Shown here in pieces: positions 1 to 8,303 of a stretch of DNA of 64,000 nucleotides; the first letter of the stretch is position 1; each line of letters begins with the position of its first letter. Both the position numbers and the translations under genes were made by a program. Source of the DNA: CAZNVG01 sp964576475 (GTDB lineage Bacteria > Patescibacteriota > Saccharimonadia > Saccharimonadales > CAZNVG01); the NCBI GenBank assembly GCA_964576475.1, contig CAZNVG010000001.1:1-64000 (forward strand), read 5' to 3'. The notes beneath the pieces are model-generated. The model was given only the letters and a program-made list of their open reading frames with translations. It did not search any database and was not told the origin of the DNA.

Positions 1-1627
1 CATTGTCTATAACGAACCTTTCCCAAGGTTCGTTTAGTTTTATAGCCACTGTTGACCCCTTACGGAAGCCTTCTTTGCCAGGCGTAATCGTAAAATTAGA
101 GAAGAAAATCCTTAGCAACGCATCCATGACCTTCATATCGCGTATTTTGCCAAGAATAACAGGGGTGGTCTCTAAAAGTTTAAGGTATTCTTCAAAAGTC
201 GGTATGGCGCTCTTGATATTGTCGCGCTGCTTAGTAGCCTTTGTGAAATCCTTTTTAATTTTCTCAATCTCTTTGCTGTACTTATCTAGGTCATAATGCT
301 CTTTAAGTTCAGGGTTTTTAAGGATGAGGTCTTTGGTGCGATCATAGGATTTTTCTTTGTTAGCAATAGTAATTTTTGACCGAGCAATAATACCGTCAAA
401 CTCAGCTGACTTACGCTTTGCCTCTTTCTCAGCCTCCTTAACAAAGTGTGCGTAGTTACCCTTAGTGATAAATAGGTAGTCCCGAAAAAATTGCTGCGCG
501 GCATCAACAACCAGTCCAGCGCGGGCTGAGCTACCCTCTACAGGGCAACCCTCGGTTTCGCATTTGTAGTAATAGCGTGACTGGATAATCTCCTTAGTTT
601 CTTTGTCTCTCTTATCAATCAGCATTGAAGTAAGAGTTTTATTACAAGCCCCGCAATAGACCTTACCTCTTAGTAGGTCTGCTCTTATATTGCCGCTACG
701 CGGTCTGCTAATCGCTAGTATCTTTGCCGAGTTAAGGCTATCAACCTTGTTGATTTTCATAAAGTCATCTACGGAAATCATTGGCTCAAAGTCGTACTTA
801 TCAACAAGGTCTGTAAAATTCTTTCCCCATTTATGGACACCGGCATAGTGAGGGTCACGAATTAACTTAGATACATCATCCTTATCCCATTGGTGAGGCT
901 CATATTCGCCGCCTGGACGCTTTTGGACCGTATAGCCTTGCTCATTTATCCATTCGCGGATTTGTTTCTGGGACTTGCCCTCTAGTGCCATTTCAAACAT
1001 ATGTTTTACCTTGGTAAAATTGCGCGGGTCTGGCTGGAATGTTCGGTTAATATCAACGACATAGCCGTGCTTGAACTTACCGATAAACTCACCGTCCTCA
1101 ACGGCTCGCTTATTGCCTCGGTCTACACTTTCTGCAAGATGCTCGGAATACTGCTTTGCCATCACAAATGTTATGCCTAGCAGCATCTTGCCTGCAGGGG
1201 TGTTTTCAAATGTAAAAGTTGGGAAGCGAAGGTCTTTAATTAAACCCCTATCAACAAGGTCAATTATTGCCCCAGCCTCTTTCATATTCCGTGCCAGCCG
1301 GTCAGGATGCCAAGCAATTAGTCCATCAATATGACCGTTTTCTATTTTATTGATTAGCTTATTAAACTCATCGCGCGTATCGGCTATTTTGGCGGAGAAG
1401 CTCTCTTCATAGACCTTAACTACATTTAGGTCATTCGGCACAACAACCTTCTCCATGCACTCCGTTACCTGGTCTTCAATGGATGAGGCTTGTCTGTCTT
1501 CGCTTGTGGTGGACTTTCTAGCGTACAGGGCGTAGTTAATAGCACCAGTATCAATATCCCCCGGTGCTTTAGGTTGTCCAGCTTGCAGTAGTTCTAGTAG
1601 CTTTTGGGTGCTAGTAAGTTCTGCCAT
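1..1627 (-). CDS. Large serine recombinase (site-specific integrase), 3' end cut by window edge
   Basis: Catalyses site-specific DNA integration or excision through a serine nucleophile. The reading frame is open from the ATG at 1627 to the window edge (542 codons, no stop), so the C-terminus is missing. The resolvase domain carries the YARKS motif with Ser39 as probable nucleophile, a SIEDQ motif just after it, and the conserved DRLARN arginine segment. A recombinase domain follows, then a zinc ribbon (CxxC near residue 327 and a second Cys pair about 30 residues later), then a long charged coiled coil typical of large serine integrases. A TATACT box 7 nt before the ATG suggests a leaderless mRNA. 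An 11-bp inverted repeat brackets this promoter. It probably belongs to an integrative element or its remnant. Confidence 0.93.
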   Translation of the reverse strand, partial: MAELTSTQKLLELLQAGQPKAPGDIDTGAINYALYARKSTTSEDRQASSIEDQVTECMEKVVVPNDLNVVKVYEESFSAKIADTRDEFNKLINKIENGHIDGLIAWHPDRLARNMKEAGAIIDLVDRGLIKDLRFPTFTFENTPAGKMLLGITFVMAKQYSEHLAESVDRGNKRAVEDGEFIGKFKHGYVVDINRTFQPDPRNFTKVKHMFEMALEGKSQKQIREWINEQGYTVQKRPGGEYEPHQWDKDDVSKLIRDPHYAGVHKWGKNFTDLVDKYDFEPMISVDDFMKINKVDSLNSAKILAISRPRSGNIRADLLRGKVYCGACNKTLTSMLIDKRDKETKEIIQSRYYYKCETEGCPVEGSSARAGLVVDAAQQFFRDYLFITKGNYAHFVKEAEKEAKRKSAEFDGIIARSKITIANKEKSYDRTKDLILKNPELKEHYDLDKYSKEIEKIKKDFTKATKQRDNIKSAIPTFEEYLKLLETTPVILGKIRDMKVMDALLRIFFSNFTITPGKEGFRKGSTVAIKLNEPWERFVIDN

Positions 1628-1677
1628 ACGCCTAAGTATATAATCGTTTACAGAGTTTGAGCTGCTTTAGGCGTATG
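1625..1677. repeat. 53-bp inverted repeat over the recombinase promoter (operator or att-like)
   Basis: Perfect 11-bp arms CATACGCCTAA (1625-1635) and TTAGGCGTATG (1667-1677) are separated by 31 bp. One arm covers the start codon and predicted transcription start of the recombinase; the other lies upstream of its -35 region. Total length and arm symmetry resemble serine-integrase attP sites, but an autoregulatory operator is equally possible. The function is inferred. Confidence 0.6.
1635..1640 (-). promoter_or_regulatory. -10 box of the recombinase gene
   Basis: On the minus strand TATACT is followed by 7 nt and then the ATG at 1627, which would place the transcript start at or next to the start codon. 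No convincing -35 hexamer is seen. Confidence 0.45.
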
Positions 1678-1796
1678 TCTATAAAACGATTTTTACACCG
1701 TCCTTTATGAGATATGGCTTTTGTTGGTTTTCTATTTCGGCATATTTATTTAGGATGCTGAGCAATGACACCATACTCAGCTCAAGATTATTTTGT

Positions 1797-1868
1797 AATA
1801 AAAAAACGGACATCTCCCGTGACCCCTTGAAGTAAAAACTTCAGTTAGTCCGCTAGTAAGTCCGTTTT
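1797..1868 (-). terminator. Probable intrinsic terminator, minus strand
   Basis: The 9-bp arms AAAACGGAC (1803-1811) and GTCCGTTTT (1860-1868) close a 48-nt loop that contains a second perfect hairpin at 1828-1843. Read on the minus strand the right arm runs into seven T residues at about 1806-1799. The long apical region is unusual for a simple terminator. Confidence 0.5.
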
Positions 1869-1985
1869 ATGCCGAGCCGTCCTCGTAATACCTACGCAGT
1901 TAATTCGCTGTAAACGCCCCTGACTTTTTTATGCGGTCCTGTCTCCGCGTTGGCTACACAATGAATTCGGATTGATTGTTAATGT
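1797..1985 (-). ncRNA. Candidate structured small RNA or leader upstream of the recombinase
   Basis: The 550-bp gap 1628-2177 has no convincing gene, but its minus strand reads as a compact transcript. A weak promoter (TTGAAA and TACAAT around 1995-2016, short spacing) is followed by several hairpins: GCGG/CCGC near 1935-1950, CGAG/CTCG near 1872-1886, TGAAGT-AAAA-ACTTCA at 1828-1843. It ends in a hairpin and a T-run at 1797-1868. It could be an element-borne small RNA, an attenuator for the recombinase, or part of the attachment region. No known RNA family was recognised. Confidence 0.35.
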
Positions 1986-2161
1986 AACTTTATTGTACCA
2001 AAAAATGTGTTTTTCAAAGTCAGCCCCAAAAATTCGGTACTACCTTTTTTACGCAAAAAATGCTTGGCAAATTTGCCCCCACATTTTAGGCATTTATACA
2101 GCGGAGTACCATTTGACAGAGGTGGAGGTGACCTACCCCCCTGCTATGTCTGTAGCCAAGG

Positions 2162-2167
2162 TATAAT
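2162..2167 (+). promoter_or_regulatory. -10 box of the SEC-C gene
   Basis: A perfect TATAAT ends 10 nt before the ATG, which predicts a leader of only about 4 nt. A TTGACA at 2113-2118 is too far upstream (43 nt) to act as its -35. Confidence 0.5.
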
Positions 2168-2177
2168 TAAAAGCAAT

Positions 2178-3611
2178 ATGACGAAACGAAAAAAGCCTCA
2201 CAAATTAGGTCGCAATGACCCATGTTTCTGCGGTAGTGGTACTAAGTATAAAAAGTGCTGTCTGCCAAAGGGTCTCGCGCCTCCTAAGCTAACTGATGTG
2301 CCTCAAGGTGTAATAGACGAACAAGAGCAATCCACGCTAAGGCGGCAGCAATTCTTACAGAGCAAGGGCATCTATATTAGCCTCCCTAATACCATTGTAT
2401 TTAAGGGGAAGAGTTTTCTTGCGGTGGGCAATAAGATTATGTGGGATGACAACCCTCATGCCACATTCCACCAACTCATACTAAGAAATCTGTCTCAAAC
2501 ATTGGGTCAAGAATGGTGGGATGCCGAGACCGCAAATCCTACGGGCGAGAAACATTACATCAAGCAGTGCTATGAAGAGCTAGCGGGTTCTGACAATAGA
2601 GATGACCTGGATGTGCAGCAAGTGGATGAACATACCCGCACCATGCTTTCAACCGGCAATACACAATCGCTAATGAGCCTCGCTTTTGATGTTTGGCTGT
2701 TAACACAAAAGGGCTACATGCCCGATGAGTGGCTAGAGCGTCTCCGTGACAGAAACGCATACCAGGGTGTTAGGTACGAAATAGGCGTTGCCTCGCTCTT
2801 TGTGCGAATGGGCTGTGAACTAGAGTTTTACGACCCTGCTGAGCGAGACGAAAATGGCAAGCAGCCTAAGCGAGCAGAGTTTATTGCCGTCCACCCTTCA
2901 ACCGGCAACCGGGTTGCCGTAGAAGCAAAAAGTCGGCATGTTGACGGGGTAATACATAGCCCCGGCACATTGAACTACCGCCGCGCCCTTAAAGGCGATA
3001 TAACTACTCTTTACAAAAAGGCACTGCTCAAAAGGACTGACGGCTTGCCATTGATAGTTTTTATTGATGTAAACTCACCAACAGAAACCGGTCAGACAGT
3101 CCAAAATACCCAATGGTTTGCTGATGTTAAACGCTCCTTTGATAGCCGCCCAGAGGCAACAACTGAAAATCCTGACAAATATGCCGCTCTGTTTATAACC
3201 AACTACTCATCTCACTATCAAGGCAGTGATGTCGCGCGTGGAGGTCAGTATCTTTTTATTGGCACTTTGCATCCACAGCACCCAATCAACGGTGATTACC
3301 AAGGTGTGTTTATGCAAAGACTGATAAGAGCTACCCATAATTATGGTTATGTTCCTCCAAGCATGGACAACTCAAAAATTGCAGTTTATGAAACCCCTAC
3401 TATTGCTAGCAGGGAAGATTTCATTGAAAAGTTGCGTAAGCTCACAATGCCGAAAGAGAATGACCCGGAATACGAGCGAAAGAAGGCAGAGACGGATAAC
3501 CTTATTGATATGCTGGTTTGGGATGCTACACAGAAAAGTGGCGGTGGCTGGGATAATGAAGTTGCCGCCGAATGTTTCAAGCAATTTGAATGGTTATATA
3601 AGCAGCCCTAG
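2178..3611 (+). CDS. SEC-C motif protein with PD-(D/E)xK nuclease-like core
   Basis: 477 residues. The N-terminus (residues 11-28) is a SEC-C zinc motif (GRNDPCFCGSG then KKCC), used by SecA and many unrelated proteins to bind zinc and partner molecules. The middle contains RYEIGVAS near residue 197, Glu234 in a beta-strand-like segment, and VAVEAK with Glu249 and Lys251. This layout resembles the E...ExK core of PD-(D/E)xK nucleases, but the assignment is inference from the motif. The ATG at 2178 is preferred over upstream starts because TATAAT lies at 2162-2167 and the SEC-C motif follows directly. It lies next to a serine recombinase and may be defence-related cargo. Confidence 0.7.
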   Translation: MTKRKKPHKLGRNDPCFCGSGTKYKKCCLPKGLAPPKLTDVPQGVIDEQEQSTLRRQQFLQSKGIYISLPNTIVFKGKSFLAVGNKIMWDDNPHATFHQLILRNLSQTLGQEWWDAETANPTGEKHYIKQCYEELAGSDNRDDLDVQQVDEHTRTMLSTGNTQSLMSLAFDVWLLTQKGYMPDEWLERLRDRNAYQGVRYEIGVASLFVRMGCELEFYDPAERDENGKQPKRAEFIAVHPSTGNRVAVEAKSRHVDGVIHSPGTLNYRRALKGDITTLYKKALLKRTDGLPLIVFIDVNSPTETGQTVQNTQWFADVKRSFDSRPEATTENPDKYAALFITNYSSHYQGSDVARGGQYLFIGTLHPQHPINGDYQGVFMQRLIRATHNYGYVPPSMDNSKIAVYETPTIASREDFIEKLRKLTMPKENDPEYERKKAETDNLIDMLVWDATQKSGGGWDNEVAAECFKQFEWLYKQP

Positions 3612-3648
3612 CTACTGTTGCAGCTAGCATTTTGTTATGATGAGGTAT

Positions 3649-4212
3649 ATGAAAACGGCGATAATTCTTCACGGTACACTTGGTTCGCCAGACGGCAATT
3701 GGTTTCAATGGCTAAAGAAGGAGCTTGAACAGAGGGGCTTTACTGTGTGGTTGCCACAGCTGCCACACGCCGAACAGCCTAGCCTTAAGAATTGGCAACG
3801 ATTTATTAAAGAGCAATGTCCGTTTCCTATTAACGAAGAGACGTTAATTGTCGGGCATTCAAGCGGCGCAATACTTGCACTGGTACTAGCAGAGAATAAT
3901 ATGGAGAGGATTGGTGCAATAGTTGATATATCGGTGTTCCACGACAATTTCTTGCAATGGCAGCCGAATAGTAAACTTTTTGATGTCCAATTTGATTGGG
4001 CAGCTATCCGGCAAGGTGTGAACGAGCTGCTATTCATACACTCAGACAATGACCCTTATGTGCCGCTAAACCAAGCTCAGTATGTTGCTACAAATGCTGC
4101 CGCCGAGATAATTGTTCTTCCAGGTGAAGGTCACTTCAATTTGGAGCGCAGCGATGAATACAAGCAGTTCCCTAAACTGGTAGAAATACTTGAAGAAAGA
4201 AAGTTGGTTTAA
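3649..4212 (+). CDS. RBBP9/YdeN-type alpha/beta hydrolase
   Basis: Small serine hydrolase of the YdeN/RBBP9 type, 187 residues, cytosolic, substrate unknown. The N-terminal ILHGTLGSPDGNW is the oxyanion-hole segment. GHSSG carries the nucleophile serine, DNDPYVP the acid, and GEGHF the catalytic histidine, so the triad is complete. The ATG at 3649 is chosen over 3637 because TATGAT at 3636-3641 puts the transcript start at 3648-3649. The next gene starts 2 nt after its stop, so the hydrolase, aldo/keto reductase and deacetylase probably form one transcript. Confidence 0.82.
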   Translation: MKTAIILHGTLGSPDGNWFQWLKKELEQRGFTVWLPQLPHAEQPSLKNWQRFIKEQCPFPINEETLIVGHSSGAILALVLAENNMERIGAIVDISVFHDNFLQWQPNSKLFDVQFDWAAIRQGVNELLFIHSDNDPYVPLNQAQYVATNAAAEIIVLPGEGHFNLERSDEYKQFPKLVEILEERKLV

Positions 4213-4213
4213 T

Positions 4214-5047
4214 ATGAAGACGAAATCGGGTAAGTCACTCTTTCCAATTGGCATAGGCACTTGGAATATTGGCGGCACATTTGCTGCTGACCCAGGCGCT
4301 AAATACAAGGGTGCTGAGCCTAACTATGAAAATGAGCCAGCCGAGATTGAGGCTATACGCTACTCAATCTCTAAAGGTCAGAACCATATAGATTGTGCTG
4401 AGTTGTATGGTGCATTTCATACAGATGAAGTTGTTGGCAAGGCAATCGCTGGTCTAAAGCGCGAGGATTTATATATTGCAGATAAGCTATGGAAAACGAG
4501 CGTAGGCAAAGGTTTGGTCCGAGCAACAGTTGAGCAAATGCTGAAAAGGCTAGGTACTGACTACCTAGACATGCTCTACATTCACGCGCCTTGGGATGAG
4601 GTGAATTGGCAGGAAGCCATCCCGCAAATAGACGAATTGATTGATGAAGGAATTGTCCGTAATTTTGGAGTTAGTAACTTCACGATTGCCGATATGGAAC
4701 AAACGCGCCAAATTGCCAAGCATCCTATTGTGGCAAACCAGATGAACTACAATGTGCTTTATAAAGACGAAGTTAGCCAAGAGTTTCAGGATTATTGCCG
4801 AGAAAATAATATACAAATCGTTGCCTACCAACCAGTCAAGAGACAGGAAGTGTTAGATAGCGAAGTCATTCAGGGTATCGCAACAGCTCACTACGCCACA
4901 GCAGCTCAGGTCGCTTTAGCGTGGCTACTGGCACAAGATGCCCTACCAATACCAAAGGCAATTAACAAATCTCACATAGATGAAAACATTATGGCTACTG
5001 ATATTAAATTATCTGCACAGGATTTGGAACTATTAGCCGATGCCTAA
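4214..5047 (+). CDS. Aldo/keto reductase
   Basis: NADPH-dependent reductase of aldehydes and ketones with a TIM-barrel fold, 277 residues. The catalytic tetrad is visible: Asp and Tyr in DCAELYGAF, Lys in ADKLWK, His in LYIHAPWD. The cofactor end has PIPKAINKSH, matching the family's IPKS-like segment. The ATG at 4214 follows the hydrolase stop by one base; an in-frame start at 4190 would overlap the hydrolase. Its end overlaps the next gene by 8 bp, indicating translational coupling. The physiological substrate cannot be read from the sequence. Confidence 0.87.
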   Translation: MKTKSGKSLFPIGIGTWNIGGTFAADPGAKYKGAEPNYENEPAEIEAIRYSISKGQNHIDCAELYGAFHTDEVVGKAIAGLKREDLYIADKLWKTSVGKGLVRATVEQMLKRLGTDYLDMLYIHAPWDEVNWQEAIPQIDELIDEGIVRNFGVSNFTIADMEQTRQIAKHPIVANQMNYNVLYKDEVSQEFQDYCRENNIQIVAYQPVKRQEVLDSEVIQGIATAHYATAAQVALAWLLAQDALPIPKAINKSHIDENIMATDIKLSAQDLELLADA

Positions 5048-5663
5048 CTATTTAATCGTAAACGCCGATGATTTTGGTTACAGTTACAGTATCAATAAGG
5101 GCATTGTTGAAGCTCACACGAACGGCATAGTCACTAGCACTTCCGTAATGGTTGATGCTGTTGCTGCGGACGAAGCTAAAGACCTGACTAAATTTCCAGA
5201 CTTATCTATAGGGCTACACTTTGAGCTTAAAGAAATAGTAAATGTGGCGGCGGAACTTGAAAGGCAGATTGAGAAGTTTGTTGCTATTGTCGGTAGGCAG
5301 CCTGACCACCTGGACACTCATAAGCGACACACCACAGACGAGGGCATAAAAAATGCTTTGGAGGATTATGCCAAATCGCACAATATGCCGGTCCGTAAGT
5401 TTAATGCAAAGCACATCGGTTCGTTCGGTATAAATTCAGATGACAGTTCTGTGGCACAACTAAAGCGAAGTATTGATGAAGCTACTGACGAATACAACGA
5501 ACTTATGACCCACTGTGGCTACTCTGACGACTACTTGCGGGAACACAGCTCTTATAGCGACCTTCGCGAGGATGAGCTGAAATCTATATGCAACCCTGAG
5601 ATTAAGCAATACATTCAAGAGAAAGGCTTAATCTTAATCAATTGGAGTAACCTGGCAAGCTAG
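5040..5663 (+). CDS. ChbG/YdjC-family carbohydrate deacetylase
   Basis: Metal-dependent deacetylase family acting on acetylated oligosaccharides such as chitooligosaccharides; the actual substrate here is unknown. The hallmark N-terminal NADDFG gives the catalytic Asp pair, GLHFEL gives a metal-binding His, and HLDTHKRH supplies the second histidine cluster. At 207 residues it is somewhat shorter than typical members (about 240-300), but the motifs are in order. It overlaps the aldo/keto reductase by 8 bp, which suggests a small sugar-related operon with the two genes before it. Confidence 0.8.
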   Translation: MPNYLIVNADDFGYSYSINKGIVEAHTNGIVTSTSVMVDAVAADEAKDLTKFPDLSIGLHFELKEIVNVAAELERQIEKFVAIVGRQPDHLDTHKRHTTDEGIKNALEDYAKSHNMPVRKFNAKHIGSFGINSDDSSVAQLKRSIDEATDEYNELMTHCGYSDDYLREHSSYSDLREDELKSICNPEIKQYIQEKGLILINWSNLAS

Positions 5664-5792
5664 TAGATAACAATCTCTTTACTTTTTAGCGAAGCCGGAA
5701 TACTTGGTACGATTGACAGACTGCCATCAACCAGCGCTCCAAAAAGTTTAAGTAAATTCTGTAGCTCCGCACCAACTATAAGCACTATATTT

Positions 5793-5815
5793 AGAGACCT
5801 CAGGGTCTCTTTTTT
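5793..5815 (+). terminator. Intrinsic terminator
   Basis: AGAGACC and GGTCTCT form a perfect 7-bp stem with a 4-nt loop, followed by TTTTT. It lies 130 bp after the deacetylase stop and before the DHFR-like gene. The rest of 5664-5865 holds no convincing gene. Confidence 0.75.
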
Positions 5816-5865
5816 GATACTTCAGGATTATAGGATTACTATAGGTTTTTAGGCAGAGGAGTATT

Positions 5866-6465
5866 ATGCGAAAAATTATTGTTCAAGAGTTTGTAACAAT
5901 TGATGGCGTCATGCAGGCACCAGGAGGTCCCGAGGAAGACCCGACAGCTAGTTTCAAATTTGGCGGTTGGCAAGCACCATTTATGAACGATGATGCGGCG
6001 GAATTGATAACAGGTCCAGCTCTCAAGGCAGATGTAGAGTTTTTACTCGGTGGGTACACATTTGAGATCTGGTCCGACTATTGGCCTAAGCATGGTGAAA
6101 TTTGGCCATTTATAAATGTCAATATGAAGTATGTACTCACTGATAAAACTATTGAAACGACTTGGCAAAATACCACTTTCCTGCGAAGCGTGGAAGATAT
6201 CACAAGATTGAAAAACTCAGATGGTCCCGACCTCCATGTGTGGGGTAGTAGTAAGTTGGTGCAATTACTTCTAGCAAACAATCTTGTCGACGAACTCTGT
6301 CTAATGACCTATCCAATTATTCTTGGTCAAGGAAAAAAACTTTTTAGTGAAGGTGCAGCTCCAAGAACATTTAAGCTCATTGAAAATCACGTTGGAAAGA
6401 CAGGTGTCATGGTTGCCCGATATGCTCGTGCCGGAGAAGTGAAAACTGGCACAATCGGTGAATAA
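5866..6465 (+). CDS. Dihydrofolate reductase-family protein (RibD C-terminal-like)
   Basis: 199-residue member of the DHFR/RibD C-terminal reductase fold seen in YwjB/YyaP-type proteins. The N-terminal segment IIVQEFVTIDGVMQAPG is the family's substrate/cofactor-binding start. LLGGYTFEIWSDYWP and the later HVWGSSKLVQLLL and YPIILGQGKKLF are the conserved core and NADPH-binding stretches. Members of this group are usually of unknown substrate and are not the housekeeping FolA. The start is supported by AGAGGAG 6 nt upstream. It stands alone between a terminator and a frameshifted gene. Confidence 0.85.
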   Translation: MRKIIVQEFVTIDGVMQAPGGPEEDPTASFKFGGWQAPFMNDDAAELITGPALKADVEFLLGGYTFEIWSDYWPKHGEIWPFINVNMKYVLTDKTIETTWQNTTFLRSVEDITRLKNSDGPDLHVWGSSKLVQLLLANNLVDELCLMTYPIILGQGKKLFSEGAAPRTFKLIENHVGKTGVMVARYARAGEVKTGTIGE

Positions 6466-6519
6466 CATCAATATCTATTCTAGGCAAAATACTAAAGTGG
6501 ACTTGTTATAATACAGAGC

Positions 6520-6887
6520 ATGAAGCCTAAAACAGTTGATGAATACTTCGCTAACTACCCTGAAGATCAAAGAGCCAAGCTTACAGAACTAAGGAAAATA
6601 ATACGCGATGTCTTCCGGATACTACCGAGGCACTTAAATGGAATGCGCCGGCAACGCTTGATAAAGACGGGATGATACTTGTTGTTATGTCAGGTCATAA
6701 GCAACACATGAACCTTGTTGGCACGCCAAGTACAAAAGCAGCCTTCGAAAAAGAACTTGCTGGGTATGAAACTGGCAAGGGTTCAATCAAGCTGCCGTAT
6801 GATAAACAGCTTCCAACGGAACTTATTAAGGCTTTTGTTTTGTACAGAGCCAACGAGTATCGCAAAAACGGCGTTAAATGGATGTAG
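6520..6887 (+). pseudogene. DUF1801 (YdhG/YjbR-like) gene with a single-base frameshift
   Basis: The ATG at 6520 opens MKPKTVDEYFANYPEDQ, a typical DUF1801 N-terminus, but the frame shifts near 6610 and meets TGA at 6673-6675. In the neighbouring frame the expected continuation DTTEALKWNAP followed by the rest of the domain runs to TAG at 6885-6887. Adding one base at about 6612 would restore a protein of about 122 residues. It is either a recent pseudogene or a sequencing error. TATAAT at 6507-6512 places transcription start at the ATG. Function of the family is not established. Confidence 0.8.
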
Positions 6888-6898
6888 TTAACATGAGT

Positions 6899-7666
6899 TT
6901 ACTTTCTCAGTAACTCTTGAATACTCTTGTAATTTGCATCACGTGCAATTTCTTCGACAATATATTCTCCACGCTTCCAATATATCTTCCGAGCTCTAGC
7001 GGTAGGCTTGCTTGTAATAATCCTGTACGTATCATCAATAACTTCGAGCGCAGAGCAGTCATCTAGGGCGATAGCTACGCCTGGAGTAGCCTTCATCATT
7101 CGTTTAAGTTCTAACTGCCTGAATGACTCTACATCGTAGTGGGGGCAGTGAAGCGCATCGATAAAGCCCAGTCCTGTTACCTTTATAAGTTTAGTGTCAT
7201 TACTACTAAATTTTCGAGAATCAGAAACACCGTTATTAAACCAACAAATAGAACCTGCACTAAGACCTGCCAGCACAATGTTGATGTCTAATGCTTGCTT
7301 CAGCATTTTATCTACACCGAATCTTTTCCAGATGCTCATCATGCGCAGTGTGTTGCCGCCACCTACATAAATAGCATCTGCCGAGAATATGGTGTCTTCT
7401 ATCTGTTGTTTTGTCAGTTTCTTGTCCGATAGATTAAGAACTTCCACAGAGTCAAAGCCTACGGCTAGAAAATGTTTACTAACAAGCTCACTGTAGTCAC
7501 GAGAATCGTAGCTTGCAGTCGGCAGAAAAAGCAGGCGTGGATTTCTTTTATGAGTTAAGGCCAGAATTTCTCTATCGATAGACGTTGTTTGCACAGGGTA
7601 GAAACCGCTCCCGTCTTCCTTGGGTCTCCCGATTTCACCACCACCGATAGCAATAATTCTTCCCAT
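6899..7666 (-). CDS. Peptidase E-like serine peptidase (S51 family)
   Basis: 255-residue cytosolic peptidase of the S51 group, whose characterised members cleave Asp-X dipeptides. YVGGGNTLRMM is the conserved glycine-rich loop and GLSAGSICWF contains the nucleophile serine in GxSAG; a CPHYD segment and later acidic residues match the family. The ATG at 7666 is preferred to a TTG at 7687 because it has AAAGGA upstream and begins the conserved beta-strand MGRIIAIGGGEI. It is convergent with the frameshifted DUF1801 gene. Confidence 0.85.
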   Translation of the reverse strand: MGRIIAIGGGEIGRPKEDGSGFYPVQTTSIDREILALTHKRNPRLLFLPTASYDSRDYSELVSKHFLAVGFDSVEVLNLSDKKLTKQQIEDTIFSADAIYVGGGNTLRMMSIWKRFGVDKMLKQALDINIVLAGLSAGSICWFNNGVSDSRKFSSNDTKLIKVTGLGFIDALHCPHYDVESFRQLELKRMMKATPGVAIALDDCSALEVIDDTYRIITSKPTARARKIYWKRGEYIVEEIARDANYKSIQELLRK

Positions 7667-7826
7667 AATCTGTTTGTCCTTTACCAAAGTATAGCATCAG
7701 ACAAATGCTGTATCCGAGAGGAGTCGAGCGACTAGAAATGATCAGATAAAACCATGGAAGAAATATGATGATTCAAAGGCTTTTACTATGTTTGTTACAC
7801 TGTAGTGAAGAATTAGGGAGATATAC

Positions 7827-8288
7827 ATGGGAGTAGTTACATCACAACTAAGCGGTCCGGAACTAACTGGCGATCAGCTGGTCGTGCATACGCCAATACT
7901 AAATGAAGGCCAGCGTCTTGAGGCGCATATACTCGTGACGAGTGGAATGATTGAAAGAGTAACGGATTTGGCACTTGAAGGTATCGATGGCTGGGATGCC
8001 GAAGAAACCAAGGAGGACGCGATAGAGTCATGGGTCGGTAGATTCGCTACAGGCGAGCTGGACGATGCAGGAATCCAAGTTTCTGGTTGGTCTGCAAACA
8101 TGGGCACGAAGGTCAATGATGTGGATGCGATTAGTCCCGGTAGGATTTTACCTTTTCTGGTACACGACCGCGCACAGGGCGCCTACTGGCCAGTAACTGC
8201 AGAAAAATCACCTGAGCTGCTGATCATTGAAGGTAGTTTTGCGACACGGGCGTTAGCGTTCATGCTTGAGAAACAAATAATTAGCTAA
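7827..8288 (+). CDS. Unknown 153-residue protein
   Basis: Not recognised. The start has AGGGAG 7 nt upstream. The product is acidic and soluble-looking, with no signal peptide or membrane span, and holds a Trp-rich acidic middle (DGWDAEETKEDAIESWVGRF) and the segment ISPGRILPFLVHDRAQGAYWPV. The next gene starts 15 bp downstream with its own ribosome-binding site, so the two are probably co-transcribed. The context of small stress-type accessory genes gives no firm functional hint. Confidence 0.65.
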   Translation: MGVVTSQLSGPELTGDQLVVHTPILNEGQRLEAHILVTSGMIERVTDLALEGIDGWDAEETKEDAIESWVGRFATGELDDAGIQVSGWSANMGTKVNDVDAISPGRILPFLVHDRAQGAYWPVTAEKSPELLIIEGSFATRALAFMLEKQIIS

Positions 8289-8303
8289 AGAGAAGGGACA
8301 GAT

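Noticed and set aside
1861..1925. tmRNA-like pattern on the + strand (GCCGAG...CCTCGTAA followed by a short frame GCA...TAA)
   Set aside because: There is no tmRNA 5' acceptor with TTCGAC, no T-arm within a plausible distance, and the short frame AVNSL does not resemble a degradation tag. The minus-strand terminator explains the hairpins better.
2007..2177. N-terminal extension of the SEC-C protein starting at 2007
   Set aside because: The extra residues are low-quality sequence across the promoter; TATAAT at 2162-2167 and the conserved SEC-C start at 2178 favour the shorter protein.
5660..5785. Minus-strand frame of about 41 residues with a GTG start and hydrophobic content
   Set aside because: It overlaps the intrinsic terminator at 5793-5815 on its 5' side, has no ribosome-binding site and no recognised motif. 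It may be a gene remnant but is not supportable.
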